The notes: generated from the sequence alone by a model not told the origin. Positions 17,996-27,983 are shown, counted from the stretch's first letter. The stretch: 64,000 bases of DNA from JABCYV01 sp035512155 (GCA_035512155.1 DATKEN010000112.1:1-64000), one strand, 5' to 3'. A program made the numbers and translations.

Positions 17996-18265
17996 TGGGA
18001 TTCTCCTCTTTGGTGGTCCGTTTTGAAATACGCTGGCTGCCGATAATTTGCGGATATAGGGCCGAATGGCGTCGTCAAGTTCATTGACGCCTAAGGTTCT
18101 AGATGATTTTCAAGGTCGCTGGGTTTCGCTGTAGTTCTGATTATAGTTCGTTGCGGCCCGGCGCGGTATCGCCGCAAGCTCCTGTCTCGCCTAGCATGGG
18201 GTCAGCAAAATTCCGCGCAATTGACTATCATTAAGTAACTGCGCACAAGATGGAGAGAATGAGAC

Positions 18266-20944
18266 GTGGCTGAGACTCAGACCGACGGGATGGAAGTGCT
18301 CGAAACTCGGGAGTGGCTCGATTCTCTTGATTACGTTTTGTCCAAGGGCGGAGCGGAGCGGGCCGGAAGATTGTTGCAACAGCTCTCGTTGCATGCCCGG
18401 CGCGCTGCCGGGGTCAACCTGCCATTTACCGCGACGACCCCTTACCAGAATACGATTCCGACGCGGCAGCAGCCGCCGTTTCCCGGTAGTCAGGAAATGG
18501 AACGCCGCATCAAGAGCTTGGTGCGTTGGAATGCGCTGGCCATGGTGGTGCGCGCCAACAAAATTCAGGAAGGAATTGGCGGCCACATTTCGACTTACGC
18601 CTCAGCCGCCACGTTGTATGAGGTCGCGTTCAATCATTTTCTGCGCGCCCAAATCGAAGGTGGTGACCGCGATCTGGTTTATTTCCAGGGTCACGCCGCG
18701 CCCGGGATGTATGCCCGAGCCTACCTCGAGGGCCGGATACCCAAGCAGAAACTGGAGAACTTTCGCCGCGAACTGAAGCCCGGCGGTGGTCTGTCTTCTT
18801 ATCCACATCCGTGGCTCATGCCGGACTTTTGGGAGTTTCCAACAGTTTCGATGGGGCTGGGACCAATTCAGGCGATTTATCAGGCACGCTTCATCCGCTA
18901 TCTCGAGAATCGCGGACTGAAAAAGTCGACCGGGGGCAAGGTTTGGGCCTTTCTGGGCGACGGAGAAATGGATGAGCCGGAGTCGCTCGGCTCAATCACG
19001 CTGGCGTCCCGCGAACGGCTCGACAACCTGATCTTCGTGGTCAACTGCAACCTGCAGCGACTGGATGGGCCGGTGCGCGGGAACGGAAAGATCATCCAGG
19101 AATTGGAGGCGATTTTCCGCGGCGCCGGCTGGAATGTGATCAAGGTTGTATGGGGTAGCGACTGGGACAATCTCATCATCAATGATCGCGATGGGTTGCT
19201 GGTCAGACGCCTGGGCGAGATTTCCGACGGCCAATACCAGAAATATTTCGTGGAAAGCGGAGCCTATTTCCGCCACAACCTCTTCGGCACAGATCCGCGC
19301 CTGTTGAAGATGGTGGAGCATCTTTCGGACGAGCAACTCTCCCGCATGAGGCTAGGCGGTCATGATCCCATAAAAGTGCATGCGGCTTACAAGGCTGCGG
19401 TCGACCACCAGGGAGCGCCGACCATCATTCTGGCCAAGACCATCAAGGGGTATGGCTTGGGCGAAGCGGGCGAAGGTAAGAACATCACTCACCAGCAGAA
19501 AAAGCTGAATGATGATGAGCTGGAAATGTTTCGCTCACGCTTCGGGATTCCCATTCCAGATGAGCAACTGCACGATGCACCTTTTTACCGTCCCGACGAC
19601 GACAGCCCTGAAATCCGCTATATGCAGGAGCGCCGTTCGCAGCTCGGCGGATATTTGCCAGAGCGCAAGGTGCGATCCAAACCGATCAATCCGGTTTCCG
19701 AATCGCACTTCGAGGAGTTTTACAAGGGCACTGAGGGGCGTGAAGCGTCGACCACGATGGTCTTCGTGCGGCTGCTGGCGAAGTTGCTGCGCGATCCGGA
19801 AATTGGCAAGCTGATTGTCCCTATCATCCCTGACGAAGCCCGCACCTTCGGCATGGAGGCGTTGTTCCGCCAGGTCGGGATTTACTCGACGGTTGGCCAG
19901 CTCTACGAACCCGTCGACATGGACACGCTCCTTTACTACAAGGAAGCGAAAGACGGCCAGATTCTGGAAGAAGGTATCACCGAGGCGGGCTCGGTATGTT
20001 CGTTCATCGCAGCCGGAACCGCTTACGCAAATCACGGGATCAATACGATCCCGTTTTTTATTTACTATTCAATGTTTGGATTCCAGCGCATCGGGGACTT
20101 GATCTGGGCGGCCGCGGATATGCGGACACGCGGTTTCCTGATTGGTGGGACGGCGGGACGAACCACCCTGGCCGGTGAAGGCTTGCAACACCAGGACGGC
20201 CACAGTCACGTGCTTGCACTGCCGGTGCCTAACCTGGTGGCCTATGATCCAGCGTTCGCCTACGAGATTGCTGTGATCATTCAAGATGGCATCAAGCGCA
20301 TGTATGTGGATCAGGAATCCATCTTTTATTATTTAACGGTTACCAATGAACCACTGCCCATGCCGGCGATGCCTGATGGCAAAGAGGTGCGCGATGGCAT
20401 TCTTCAAGGCATGTATCGCTTCCGAGCTTCGACGAAGAAGGATGCAAAGTTGTGCGCCCAGCTATTCGGCAGCGGCACCATCATGTATGAAGTGCTGAAA
20501 GCGCAACAAATCCTGGAAGAAAAATACAATGTGGCAGCCGACGTTTGGAGTGTGACCAGCTATAAGCAGCTCTATCGCGACGGAAATGATTGCGAACGCT
20601 GGAACATGCTGCATCCCGGCGAGACTCCGCGGGTGCCGTTCGTATCCCGTAGTTTGAAGGATGCGCCCGGCGTCTTCGTCGCCGCCTCCGATTACATGAA
20701 AGTTTTGCCCGAGTCCATCGCGCGCTGGGTTCCCCGTCCGCTTCTGGCCCTGGGTACTGACGGCTTCGGCCGCAGTGAGAGCAGGGCATCGCTGCGTGAC
20801 TTCTTTGAAGTGGATGCAAAGCATATCGTGCTGGCCACGCTCACCGCGCTGGCGCGGGATCAGCAGATTCAGATTGAGGTGGTGCAGAAGGCGGTTAGAG
20901 ATCTCGGCATCAATGCGGGGAAGCCGAACCCGGCGATTAGCTGA
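18266..20944 (+). CDS. aceE: pyruvate dehydrogenase E1 component, homodimeric type
   Basis: E1 decarboxylates pyruvate with thiamine diphosphate and passes the acetyl group to lipoyl-E2. At 892 residues it has the length of the single-chain AceE type. The ThDP motif is FLGDGEMDEPES (about residue 229) followed by VNCNLQRLDGPVRGNGKI. The Pyr domain is at the C-terminal side (EEGITEAGSVCSFIAAGTAY; GRTTLAGEGLQHQDGHSH). The end ALGTDGFGRSESRASLRDFF is typical. It heads an aceE-aceF-lpdA group on the plus strand, with a repeat element in each gap. Confidence 0.96.
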   Translation: MAETQTDGMEVLETREWLDSLDYVLSKGGAERAGRLLQQLSLHARRAAGVNLPFTATTPYQNTIPTRQQPPFPGSQEMERRIKSLVRWNALAMVVRANKIQEGIGGHISTYASAATLYEVAFNHFLRAQIEGGDRDLVYFQGHAAPGMYARAYLEGRIPKQKLENFRRELKPGGGLSSYPHPWLMPDFWEFPTVSMGLGPIQAIYQARFIRYLENRGLKKSTGGKVWAFLGDGEMDEPESLGSITLASRERLDNLIFVVNCNLQRLDGPVRGNGKIIQELEAIFRGAGWNVIKVVWGSDWDNLIINDRDGLLVRRLGEISDGQYQKYFVESGAYFRHNLFGTDPRLLKMVEHLSDEQLSRMRLGGHDPIKVHAAYKAAVDHQGAPTIILAKTIKGYGLGEAGEGKNITHQQKKLNDDELEMFRSRFGIPIPDEQLHDAPFYRPDDDSPEIRYMQERRSQLGGYLPERKVRSKPINPVSESHFEEFYKGTEGREASTTMVFVRLLAKLLRDPEIGKLIVPIIPDEARTFGMEALFRQVGIYSTVGQLYEPVDMDTLLYYKEAKDGQILEEGITEAGSVCSFIAAGTAYANHGINTIPFFIYYSMFGFQRIGDLIWAAADMRTRGFLIGGTAGRTTLAGEGLQHQDGHSHVLALPVPNLVAYDPAFAYEIAVIIQDGIKRMYVDQESIFYYLTVTNEPLPMPAMPDGKEVRDGILQGMYRFRASTKKDAKLCAQLFGSGTIMYEVLKAQQILEEKYNVAADVWSVTSYKQLYRDGNDCERWNMLHPGETPRVPFVSRSLKDAPGVFVAASDYMKVLPESIARWVPRPLLALGTDGFGRSESRASLRDFFEVDAKHIVLATLTALARDQQIQIEVVQKAVRDLGINAGKPNPAIS

Positions 20945-20997
20945 GAAGGCGCAGATAGCTGCGGAGGAAAGCTCGATCATCGTTTTGGTTGCTATAG

Positions 20998-21059
20998 GGA
21001 TCCTTCGACTCCGCCGCCGCTTCGCATTACGAAGCGGCAGACTCCGCTCAGGATGACAG
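20998..21059. repeat. dispersed intergenic repeat, family B, with hairpin
   Basis: The stretch from GGATCCTTCGACTCC to CTCAGGATGACAG contains a hairpin of CCGCTTCG (21017-21024) and CGAAGCGG (21030-21037). A second CTCAGGATGACAG lies at 21088-21100. A shorter copy on the other strand is at 54294-54331, sharing CGGAGTCGAAGGAT. The element sits between aceE and aceF. Confidence 0.65.
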
Positions 21060-21125
21060 GTGTCGCTTAAGATGGAAGATCCTGGGCTCAGGATGACAGA
21101 ACAAGAGCAGGGGAGAAAAAGTTTC

Positions 21126-22880
21126 GTGACGGAATTCAAATTACCGGAACTCGGCGAAAACATTGACCAGGGCGACCTGGTTCGTCTGATGATATCGCCG
21201 GGAGCCAGCATCACTGAGGGCCAGCCCGTAATGGAATTGGAAACGGACAAGGCCGTGGTCGAGGTGCCATCTTCGGTGGCGGGAACGGTGAAGGAGATTC
21301 GAGTTAAAGAAGGAGAAAAGGTTAAGGTCGGACAGGTAATCTTCACGGTCGAAAACGGCGCGGGCGGCAAAGCGAAGGCTGCCGAAGCCAAAGCCCCAGC
21401 AGAAAAAATCTCTGACACTCCGGCGCAGTCCGTAGCTCAACCCAAGACAGAAAGCCGACCTTTCGAAAGCAGGCCTCCCGAGAGCCGGCCCACCGAACCT
21501 CAGGTTCCAGTAATTCCCGCAACGCCGGGAGCGACGGAATTCAGATTGCCCGAGCTTGGAGAAAATATCGATCAAGGCGATCTGGTGCGGCTGATGATTT
21601 CGTCGGGAACGAAAGTCTCAGAAGGCCAGCCGGTGATGGAATTGGAAACCGACAAGGCTGTGGTGGAAGTTCCATCTTCCATAAGCGGGGTGGTCAAAGA
21701 TGTTCGCGTAAAAGAAGGCGAGAAGGTCAAGGTCGGCCAAGTTATTTTCACCCTCGAAGGCGGCGCAACTCCCCGGCCAGAGCGCACAAAGCATGCTCCG
21801 GTTGAACACGCCGATGGACAGCACGAGGCCCGAGTAGCATTCCAGGCTGCCATCCGCGCCGAGGGTAAGACCGAAGAACAGGCGCTTCCACCCGATCAAC
21901 CTCGACCTATGGCTCCGATGTTCGCCATGCCCGAGCAGCTGGGCAAAGTGGCCGGTACGGAGCACCGCGAGCCGGTGGCGGCAGCGCCTCACGTTCGGCG
22001 GTTGGCACGGGAGCTTGGCGTTGAGGTTCACGATGTCAAGGGCTCCGGCCCTGGCGGCCGCATCAACGAAGACGACGTCAAAGCCCATTCCAAGGCACTG
22101 CTGACTTCTGCTACGGCCGCTGCTCATGCCCCCGGAACTTATTTGGAGGAGCCCGCCCTTCCCGATTTCGCCAAGTGGGGAAAGATCGAGCGCGTCCCCA
22201 TACGCGGGGTGCGGCGCAAGACCGCCGAACACTTGCGGATGGCATGGAACACCGTCCCGCATGTCACTCAACAGGATAAGGCGGACATCACCGAACTCGA
22301 GCAGCTGCGCGCGCGATTTGCCCCGAAAGCTGAAGAAGCCGGCGGCAAGATGACCGTGACCGCCATCGCCCTGAAGGTTTGCGCCTCGGCACTAAAAGTG
22401 TTTCCCCAGTTCAACGCCAGCATCGACATGGCGAAGGAAGAGATCATTTACAAGCAGTACATAAACATTGGAGTAGCGGTAGACACGGACCGCGGTCTGC
22501 TGGTTCCCGTCATCCGTGAGGTCGACAAGAAAAACATCGTTGAACTGGCGGCTGAGCTCACGCAGCTTTCGAAGAAGGCGCGCGACAAGAAACTCACGCC
22601 CACGGAAATGGAAGGCGGCACCTTTACCATTACGAATCTTGGCGGCATTGGAGGAACGGGATTTTCGCCCATCGTCAATCATCCCGAAGTCGCGATCCTC
22701 GGGCTGTCGCGCTCGAGCATGGAGCCGGTGTGGCTCAGTGGCAAGTTTGAGGCGCGGCGAGTGCTTCCGCTTTCGCTGTCTTACGATCATCGCCTGATTG
22801 ATGGCGCCGACGCCGCGCGCTTTCTGCGCTGGATTGCGGAAGCGTTCGAACAACCGTTCCTGCTGTCGGTGCAGGGATGA
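21126..22880 (+). CDS. aceF: dihydrolipoamide acetyltransferase (PDH E2) with two lipoyl domains
   Basis: E2 forms the core of the pyruvate dehydrogenase complex and transfers acetyl to CoA. The protein (584 residues from GTG 21126) has two nearly identical lipoyl domains (about 1-75 and 135-210), each with the lipoylation motif ELETDKAVVEVPS, joined by a Pro/Ala/Glu-rich linker. A peripheral subunit-binding domain follows (APHVRRLARELGVEVHDVKG), then the catalytic domain ending with SYDHRLIDGADAARFL. GTG 21126 is chosen because AGGGGAG lies at 21109-21115; the frame's earlier GTG at 21060 and ATGs before 21126 fall in repeat-like sequence. Confidence 0.95.
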   Translation: MTEFKLPELGENIDQGDLVRLMISPGASITEGQPVMELETDKAVVEVPSSVAGTVKEIRVKEGEKVKVGQVIFTVENGAGGKAKAAEAKAPAEKISDTPAQSVAQPKTESRPFESRPPESRPTEPQVPVIPATPGATEFRLPELGENIDQGDLVRLMISSGTKVSEGQPVMELETDKAVVEVPSSISGVVKDVRVKEGEKVKVGQVIFTLEGGATPRPERTKHAPVEHADGQHEARVAFQAAIRAEGKTEEQALPPDQPRPMAPMFAMPEQLGKVAGTEHREPVAAAPHVRRLARELGVEVHDVKGSGPGGRINEDDVKAHSKALLTSATAAAHAPGTYLEEPALPDFAKWGKIERVPIRGVRRKTAEHLRMAWNTVPHVTQQDKADITELEQLRARFAPKAEEAGGKMTVTAIALKVCASALKVFPQFNASIDMAKEEIIYKQYINIGVAVDTDRGLLVPVIREVDKKNIVELAAELTQLSKKARDKKLTPTEMEGGTFTITNLGGIGGTGFSPIVNHPEVAILGLSRSSMEPVWLSGKFEARRVLPLSLSYDHRLIDGADAARFLRWIAEAFEQPFLLSVQG

Positions 22881-22901
22881 GAGCACTAATGAAAACCTAT
22901 C

Positions 22902-22972
22902 AACCACAGAGGACACTAAGGGCACGAAGGAGAGCCATATAGTTTCCGTGTTCCTTTGTGTTTTTCGTGGTT
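22902..22972. repeat. dispersed intergenic repeat, family A (AACCAC...GTGGTT)
   Basis: A 71-base imperfect palindrome starts AACCACAGAGGACACTAAGG and ends TTTTTCGTGGTT. A second member is at 56549-56642. It fills most of the aceF-lpdA gap and ends 11 bases before the lpdA start. Confidence 0.7.
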
Positions 22973-22983
22973 AATGATTGTTC

Positions 22984-24408
22984 ATGGCTGACAATTCGAA
23001 CCTACACATCGCAGTCGTAGGCGGCGGGCCTGGTGGCTACGCCGCCGCCTTCCTCGCCGCTGATCTGGGAATGAAAGTCACTCTGATCGATCCGGAGCTC
23101 AATCCGGGCGGGGTTTGTCTCTACCGCGGCTGCATTCCCTCCAAGGCACTGCTGCACGTGGCTAAGTTGATTGACGAATCTCATCAAGCGAAAAATTGGG
23201 GGATTGAATACAGTGATCCGAAGATTGATCTGGCTCGGCTACGCTCCTGGAAAGAAGGGGTGGTGAAGAAGCTGACCGGCGGACTCGGTCAACTGTCGAA
23301 AGCTCGGTCAGTAAAATACATTCAGGGGCAGGCGGCGTTCGAGACTTCAACGACTTTGCGCGTGGCCAAGACCGGCGGTGCCGAAGAGAGCCTTTCCTTC
23401 GACCGCATTATCATCGCGACCGGATCCCGTCCTGCGATCATTCCCAGCCTTAACCTGAATAGCCCGCGCGTAATGGCTTCGACAGCGGCGTTGGACTTAA
23501 GCGACGTGCCAAAGACGCTGCTGGTGGTCGGCGGGGGATACATCGGGTTGGAGCTAGGTACTGTCTATGCCGCTCTTGGTTCGAACGTTTCCGTGGTCGA
23601 AATGCTGCCCGGCCTGCTGCCAGGAGCGGACCGCGATCTGGTGCTTCCTCTGCATAAGCGAGTAGAAAAGATTTTCGATGCCATTCTTCTCAACACTACA
23701 GTTTCCGCGATGAAAGAAGAAACCGGGGGTATCCGCATAACTTTCGAAGGTCCAGAGATCAACGAGCGCGAGAAGGTTTTCGACAAAGTCCTGGTCTCAG
23801 TCGGGCGCAAGCCAAATTCTGAGATTCCAGGACTGGAGAAAACGCAGGTGCAAGTTGGCGACCGCGGATTTATCCAGGTCAACAAGCAATTGCAGACCCA
23901 CGATCCTGCGATCTACGCCATCGGCGATGTGGTTGGCGAGCCGATGCTGGCGCACAAGGCCTCGCACGAAGGGCGGACCGCCGTCGAAGCTATCGCCGGA
24001 CACAAAGTCGCGTTTGAGCCGAACGCCATTCCGGCCGTTGTCTTCACTGATCCTGAAATTGCCTGGTGCGGACTCACCGAAACACAGGCGCAGAGGGAAA
24101 ACCGCCAGATCAAGGTCGCGAGGTTTCCCTGGGCGGCGTCTGGGCGTGCTGTCACACTCGACCGCCCCGAAGGCATGACTAAACTCATCTTCGATCCCGA
24201 GACAGAACGAGTGCTGGGCGTGGGCATTGTCGGTGTTGGGTGTGGCGAATTGATCGCCGAGGGCGTGTTGGCGGTTGAAATGGCCGCGACCGCTACCGAC
24301 GTCGCGCTCAGCATTCATCCCCATCCCACGCTTTCGGAAACACTGATGGAATCCGCCGAAGTCTTCTTCGGCACCAGCACGCACATCTATCGGCCGAAAT
24401 CCCGCTGA
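22984..24408 (+). CDS. lpdA: dihydrolipoyl dehydrogenase (E3)
   Basis: E3 reoxidises dihydrolipoamide with FAD and NAD. The 474-residue protein has the FAD motif VVGGGPGGYAAAFLA, the redox pair GGVCLYRGCIPSKALL, the NAD-binding motif VVGGGYIGLELG (about 182-193), the second FAD contact YAIGDVVGEPMLAHKASHEG and the interface motif SIHPHPTLSETLMES with its catalytic His-Glu. ATG 22984 is preferred to TTG 22978 because the family begins at the hydrophobic strand soon after. No Shine-Dalgarno is evident; the family A repeat occupies the leader. Confidence 0.96.
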   Translation: MADNSNLHIAVVGGGPGGYAAAFLAADLGMKVTLIDPELNPGGVCLYRGCIPSKALLHVAKLIDESHQAKNWGIEYSDPKIDLARLRSWKEGVVKKLTGGLGQLSKARSVKYIQGQAAFETSTTLRVAKTGGAEESLSFDRIIIATGSRPAIIPSLNLNSPRVMASTAALDLSDVPKTLLVVGGGYIGLELGTVYAALGSNVSVVEMLPGLLPGADRDLVLPLHKRVEKIFDAILLNTTVSAMKEETGGIRITFEGPEINEREKVFDKVLVSVGRKPNSEIPGLEKTQVQVGDRGFIQVNKQLQTHDPAIYAIGDVVGEPMLAHKASHEGRTAVEAIAGHKVAFEPNAIPAVVFTDPEIAWCGLTETQAQRENRQIKVARFPWAASGRAVTLDRPEGMTKLIFDPETERVLGVGIVGVGCGELIAEGVLAVEMAATATDVALSIHPHPTLSETLMESAEVFFGTSTHIYRPKSR

Positions 24409-24521
24409 AATCGATGAGCTCTAAACCGTCCGGTAAAATGATGCTTCTGTTCCGCTTATTTCTTTTGATGCTCGGGCGTGCATCCGGCTAACACGCTCAG
24501 CTTTTCACCCAGGAGGGACCC

Positions 24522-26300
24522 ATGATCGCGAACTTGCAGCGAATCCTCTTGTTTGTCGCCTGCCTAACCCTTTGTCTGCCGGCGGCAGGACAGGGCTCGT
24601 TCGCCCAGCAAATCCTGACTCCCCCTGGGCAGGCGCCTAAGCCGAACACGCCCGCCGATCCGCTCGGCCGTGAGACGCCTAGTGGAACGCTATTTGGGTT
24701 CCTGCATGCGGCCCAGGACGGGAACTATTCCACCGCGGCGCAGTATCTGCAAATGAGCGCGTCCAAGCGGCAGGTGGAGGGTGAGGACCTTGCCCGCAAG
24801 CTGAAAGCGGTGGAGGATCGAGCATTTGTCGGCAACTTAGCGCGCATCAGCGATCAACCCGAAGGCGTTCCGCAAGAGGGAGTTCCTTCCAGCCAGCAGA
24901 AAGTCGGAACCCTGGCTGCCGGGGATATTGAGGTCGATCTGATTCTGACCCGGGTCACGGATGCGAACGCGAGGCGGATTTGGCTGATTTCTTCGGAGAC
25001 GTTAGCAAAGGTTCCCGAGTTGTATGCCCAGGCTGCAGTGCATCAGGTAGAGGTCCATCTTCCGCGGGTTCTGGTTCATTCCGTATTGCTGGGAATGCCG
25101 CTCTGGCAGTGGCTGGCGCTTCTCGCCGCGGTGCCCATCGCCGCCGGGCTGACGTGGCTGCTCCTTCAACTACTCGCGTTGCCCGAGAGGTTCTGGTCCC
25201 GCTACCGCCGACACGCGGAGTTTACGGGATGGGCGGCAGCTTCGACGCCGCTGTGGTGGTTCATTGGCACCTGGATCCACCGCGCCATGGTCGCGTTTCT
25301 GGGTATGCCTCTCTTGCACCGTCACTATTACCAGCAAGTGACGCGAGTGGTTCTGATTACCTCGTTCAGTTGGCTGGTGTGGCGGATGGCCGAGCGTTTG
25401 ATGCAGGGTGTACGTGCTCGCGCCGTCCTTTCCGGACGCATAGGCATGGGCTCGCTGATGCTGCTGGGACAGCGCCTACTCAAAGCCTTGATCGTTATCA
25501 TCGCCGTGTTCGCCGTACTCGGCACTCTGGGGTTCAACCTGACTACAGCTTTGGCCGGAGTTGGGATCGGCGGAATTGCGATTGCATTTGCCGCGCAAAA
25601 AACGCTGGAAAATCTGTTTGGTGGCGTATCAGTTCTGGGTGACGAAGTAATCCGCGTCGGCGATTTCTGCCGTTTTGGCGACCGCGTGGGCACCGTCGAG
25701 GACATCAGCCTGCGCTCGACTCGGGTGCGGACGAATGATCGCACTGAGCTTTCCATTCCCAATGGTTCGTTGGCCACCATGACCGTGGAGAACTTCAGTC
25801 GACGTGACAAGATTCTCTTCAACACAAAGCTGGCATTGCGCGGCGAAACTTCGCCTGACCAGTTACGCTACGCTTTGGCTGAGATTCGGCGTCTGCTTTA
25901 CGAGCATCCCAAGGTGGAAACCAACGGCGCGCGGATACGTTTCATCGGATTCGACGCCGGGACACTCAGCCTGGAGATATTCTGCTATGTGCTGACCCGG
26001 GATTTTGGCGGTGAGTACCTGGCAATCCAGGAAGATCTCCTGCTCCGAATGATGGACATTATCCAGGCGTCCGGTACGGCCCTCGCCTTTCCTGCAAGCA
26101 CGTTGTACCTGGGCCGCGATTCAGGGCTGGACAAAGAAAAGACGGCGGCAGCCGCGCGTGAGGTACAGGAGTGGAAGGAGGCCGGCAAACTGCCGTTCCC
26201 GGATTTCGCGGCTGCGGATATTGCCAGTTTCAGCAATTCGCTTCCGTATCCTCCGCCTGGCTCAGCGACGCTCGGCAAGACCAAAGAAAGCGGTGCTTAG
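24522..26300 (+). CDS. MscS-family mechanosensitive channel
   Basis: This 592-residue inner-membrane protein probably releases solutes on hypo-osmotic shock. It has a signal peptide (ILLFVACLTLCLPAAG), a periplasmic domain of about 150 residues, several membrane helices (about 188-215, 237-260, 272-290, 320-345) and the MscS core: the pore helix ALAGVGIGGIAIAFAAQKTL, then the beta domain NLFGGVSVLGDEVIRVGDFC and RTNDRTELSIPNGSLATMTV. The ribosome site AGGAGGG (24511-24517) is strong. The C-terminal tail after the cytoplasmic domain is Ala/Pro rich. It is 60 bases upstream of the receiver-TonB gene and may be co-transcribed with it. Confidence 0.92.
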   Translation: MIANLQRILLFVACLTLCLPAAGQGSFAQQILTPPGQAPKPNTPADPLGRETPSGTLFGFLHAAQDGNYSTAAQYLQMSASKRQVEGEDLARKLKAVEDRAFVGNLARISDQPEGVPQEGVPSSQQKVGTLAAGDIEVDLILTRVTDANARRIWLISSETLAKVPELYAQAAVHQVEVHLPRVLVHSVLLGMPLWQWLALLAAVPIAAGLTWLLLQLLALPERFWSRYRRHAEFTGWAAASTPLWWFIGTWIHRAMVAFLGMPLLHRHYYQQVTRVVLITSFSWLVWRMAERLMQGVRARAVLSGRIGMGSLMLLGQRLLKALIVIIAVFAVLGTLGFNLTTALAGVGIGGIAIAFAAQKTLENLFGGVSVLGDEVIRVGDFCRFGDRVGTVEDISLRSTRVRTNDRTELSIPNGSLATMTVENFSRRDKILFNTKLALRGETSPDQLRYALAEIRRLLYEHPKVETNGARIRFIGFDAGTLSLEIFCYVLTRDFGGEYLAIQEDLLLRMMDIIQASGTALAFPASTLYLGRDSGLDKEKTAAAAREVQEWKEAGKLPFPDFAAADIASFSNSLPYPPPGSATLGKTKESGA

Positions 26301-26360
26301 CGCGGCCCAAGCTTACTACGGTAACTTGCCTCGACCGGCCAGCGCTTCGTAGCATCGGCC

Positions 26361-27878
26361 ATGCTCCCACGTGCGCTCCTCATGTGCAGCGACGCGAAAG
26401 CGATCGAGGCAGTCACTCAGGTTCTCGGCGAACTAGAGATCTATTTCGAGACAATTTCCGACCCAGCCGCCGCCGCAAAACGGTTGGCGAATCAGCGCTT
26501 TGATCCGATTTTGGTGGATTGTGACAACGTACCGGACGCTACCCTGGTGTTGGAGAGCGGACGCACGTCCAGCGCGAATCAGAGTTCCATGACCATCGCC
26601 ATTGTGGATGGCAAGGCAGGAGTGCCCACCGCGTTCCGCTTGGGTGCCCGGCTCGTGATGACCAAACCTGTTTCTCTGGAAGGGGCGAGGAGCACGCTCC
26701 GCAACGCACTCGCCATGCAGAGAAAAGAGGTACACGACAGCAAGGTGCCCGTTGCTGCCGCGCGCGGCGCTGATGCAACGTCCACACAGGGCACCGATGC
26801 GACGTCCACACAGATGGAGGACGCGAGCGTCGGTGAAACGGCGGTCAGCGAAGCGCAAGAGGCCCGCGTCGTGCAACCCTCCACACCGCCGGCCCAGCTA
26901 GCGGGCGCTGACAGTGCCACCGCGCTGCCGTCCGCTACTGCCAAGGTTAGTGCGGCTCCAGCGGTTCCTTCAGCACCCGTCAAAGACCGCTCTTCAAAAG
27001 AGTTGACTCTCGGAGCGCCGCTTACGCTGTCACGACCCAAACCTGCTTCGACCGAGGCTGAGGATGCAACTGCGAGCCGACCGGTCGAACGTCCAAGTTC
27101 CCGCAGCAGCAGCACACCGCCGTCATTCAGCACGCTGGACGGGCCCGGACGGAAAACCAGCCCGTACCTGCTGGCCGGCGTTTTCATGATTCTGGCTGCG
27201 GCCGGTTTCTACGCCGCGTTCACGATGCTGCCCTCATTCCACAACATCGTCGTGTCGCAATATGAAGACTTGCACGCTCTCATCACCGGAACCCCGGCGA
27301 AGCGCCAAGTGGGACTCGCGTTATCGACACCAACCGCAGTACCGGCTCAGCCGGTGACACCACAAACCGTTGCCCCTGCGTCGGCACAGCCCTTGAATGC
27401 AGCAACAGGCTCAGCACCGTTGTCGACCGCTCCGTCATCCTCAGGCAATACGGTCGCTGACGGCTTCGCGCCAGCCCCGGCTGCACCTACTTCGGGATTC
27501 AAGAAAGACACCACCAAGACTACCTCCGCCCCTGCTGTTCTTCTTCCTACATCTGCCCCTGCTCACAAAGGCGATAACGATAACGGCCCGGTGGTTCTCG
27601 CGGAGGATCTCGCCGACGCGCACGTTTCATACCGCGTGCAGCCGGTTTATCCCTACGCGGCTCGTCGAAAAGGCGTTGAGGGTGCCGTCGTTATAATGGT
27701 CTCGGTCAATACAGATGGGACCGTCGGCTCGGTGCGCGTGCTCAGTGGGAACACGCAACTAGCGCCATCCGCAATCGAAGCGGTTAAGCAATGGCACTAC
27801 GAACCCTATTATGCCAGCGGCCAACCGGTCGTCTTCCAGACGCAGGTCACAGTACGCTTCCAAGCCTCTTCTCACTAA
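26361..27878 (+). CDS. receiver-like domain fused to TonB C-terminal domain (first of two)
   Basis: The 505-residue protein has an unusual order of parts. Residues 1-120 resemble a response-regulator receiver: first strand ALLMCSDA, third strand FDPILVDCDN with an Asp at the phosphorylation position, and LVMTKPVSLEGA with the conserved Lys-Pro. The conserved Thr/Ser position reads IVDGKAG, so it is degenerate. A long Ala/Thr/Pro/Ser linker follows, then one membrane helix (about 268-290, LLAGVFMILAAAGFYAAF), then another Pro/Ala-rich stretch and a TonB C-terminal domain (about 415-503; VQPVYPYAARRKGVEGAVVI, then EAVKQWHYEPYYASGQPVVF). This predicts receiver inside the cell and TonB domain in the periplasm. 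Confidence 0.85.
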   Translation: MLPRALLMCSDAKAIEAVTQVLGELEIYFETISDPAAAAKRLANQRFDPILVDCDNVPDATLVLESGRTSSANQSSMTIAIVDGKAGVPTAFRLGARLVMTKPVSLEGARSTLRNALAMQRKEVHDSKVPVAAARGADATSTQGTDATSTQMEDASVGETAVSEAQEARVVQPSTPPAQLAGADSATALPSATAKVSAAPAVPSAPVKDRSSKELTLGAPLTLSRPKPASTEAEDATASRPVERPSSRSSSTPPSFSTLDGPGRKTSPYLLAGVFMILAAAGFYAAFTMLPSFHNIVVSQYEDLHALITGTPAKRQVGLALSTPTAVPAQPVTPQTVAPASAQPLNAATGSAPLSTAPSSSGNTVADGFAPAPAAPTSGFKKDTTKTTSAPAVLLPTSAPAHKGDNDNGPVVLAEDLADAHVSYRVQPVYPYAARRKGVEGAVVIMVSVNTDGTVGSVRVLSGNTQLAPSAIEAVKQWHYEPYYASGQPVVFQTQVTVRFQASSH

Positions 27879-27983
27879 CTGTGGCGTTCCCTCTCAACCA
27901 CCACAGCTTTCGACTTAATCCGCAAACTCTTTAGCGCGGCCAATTACTTTCGTTACTTGCTGGGTCTTACCACACTACCTACG

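Noticed and set aside
20462..21418. 318-codon minus-strand frame
   Set aside because: It runs antisense across the end of aceE, the repeat and the start of aceF, all of which have clear plus-strand protein families.
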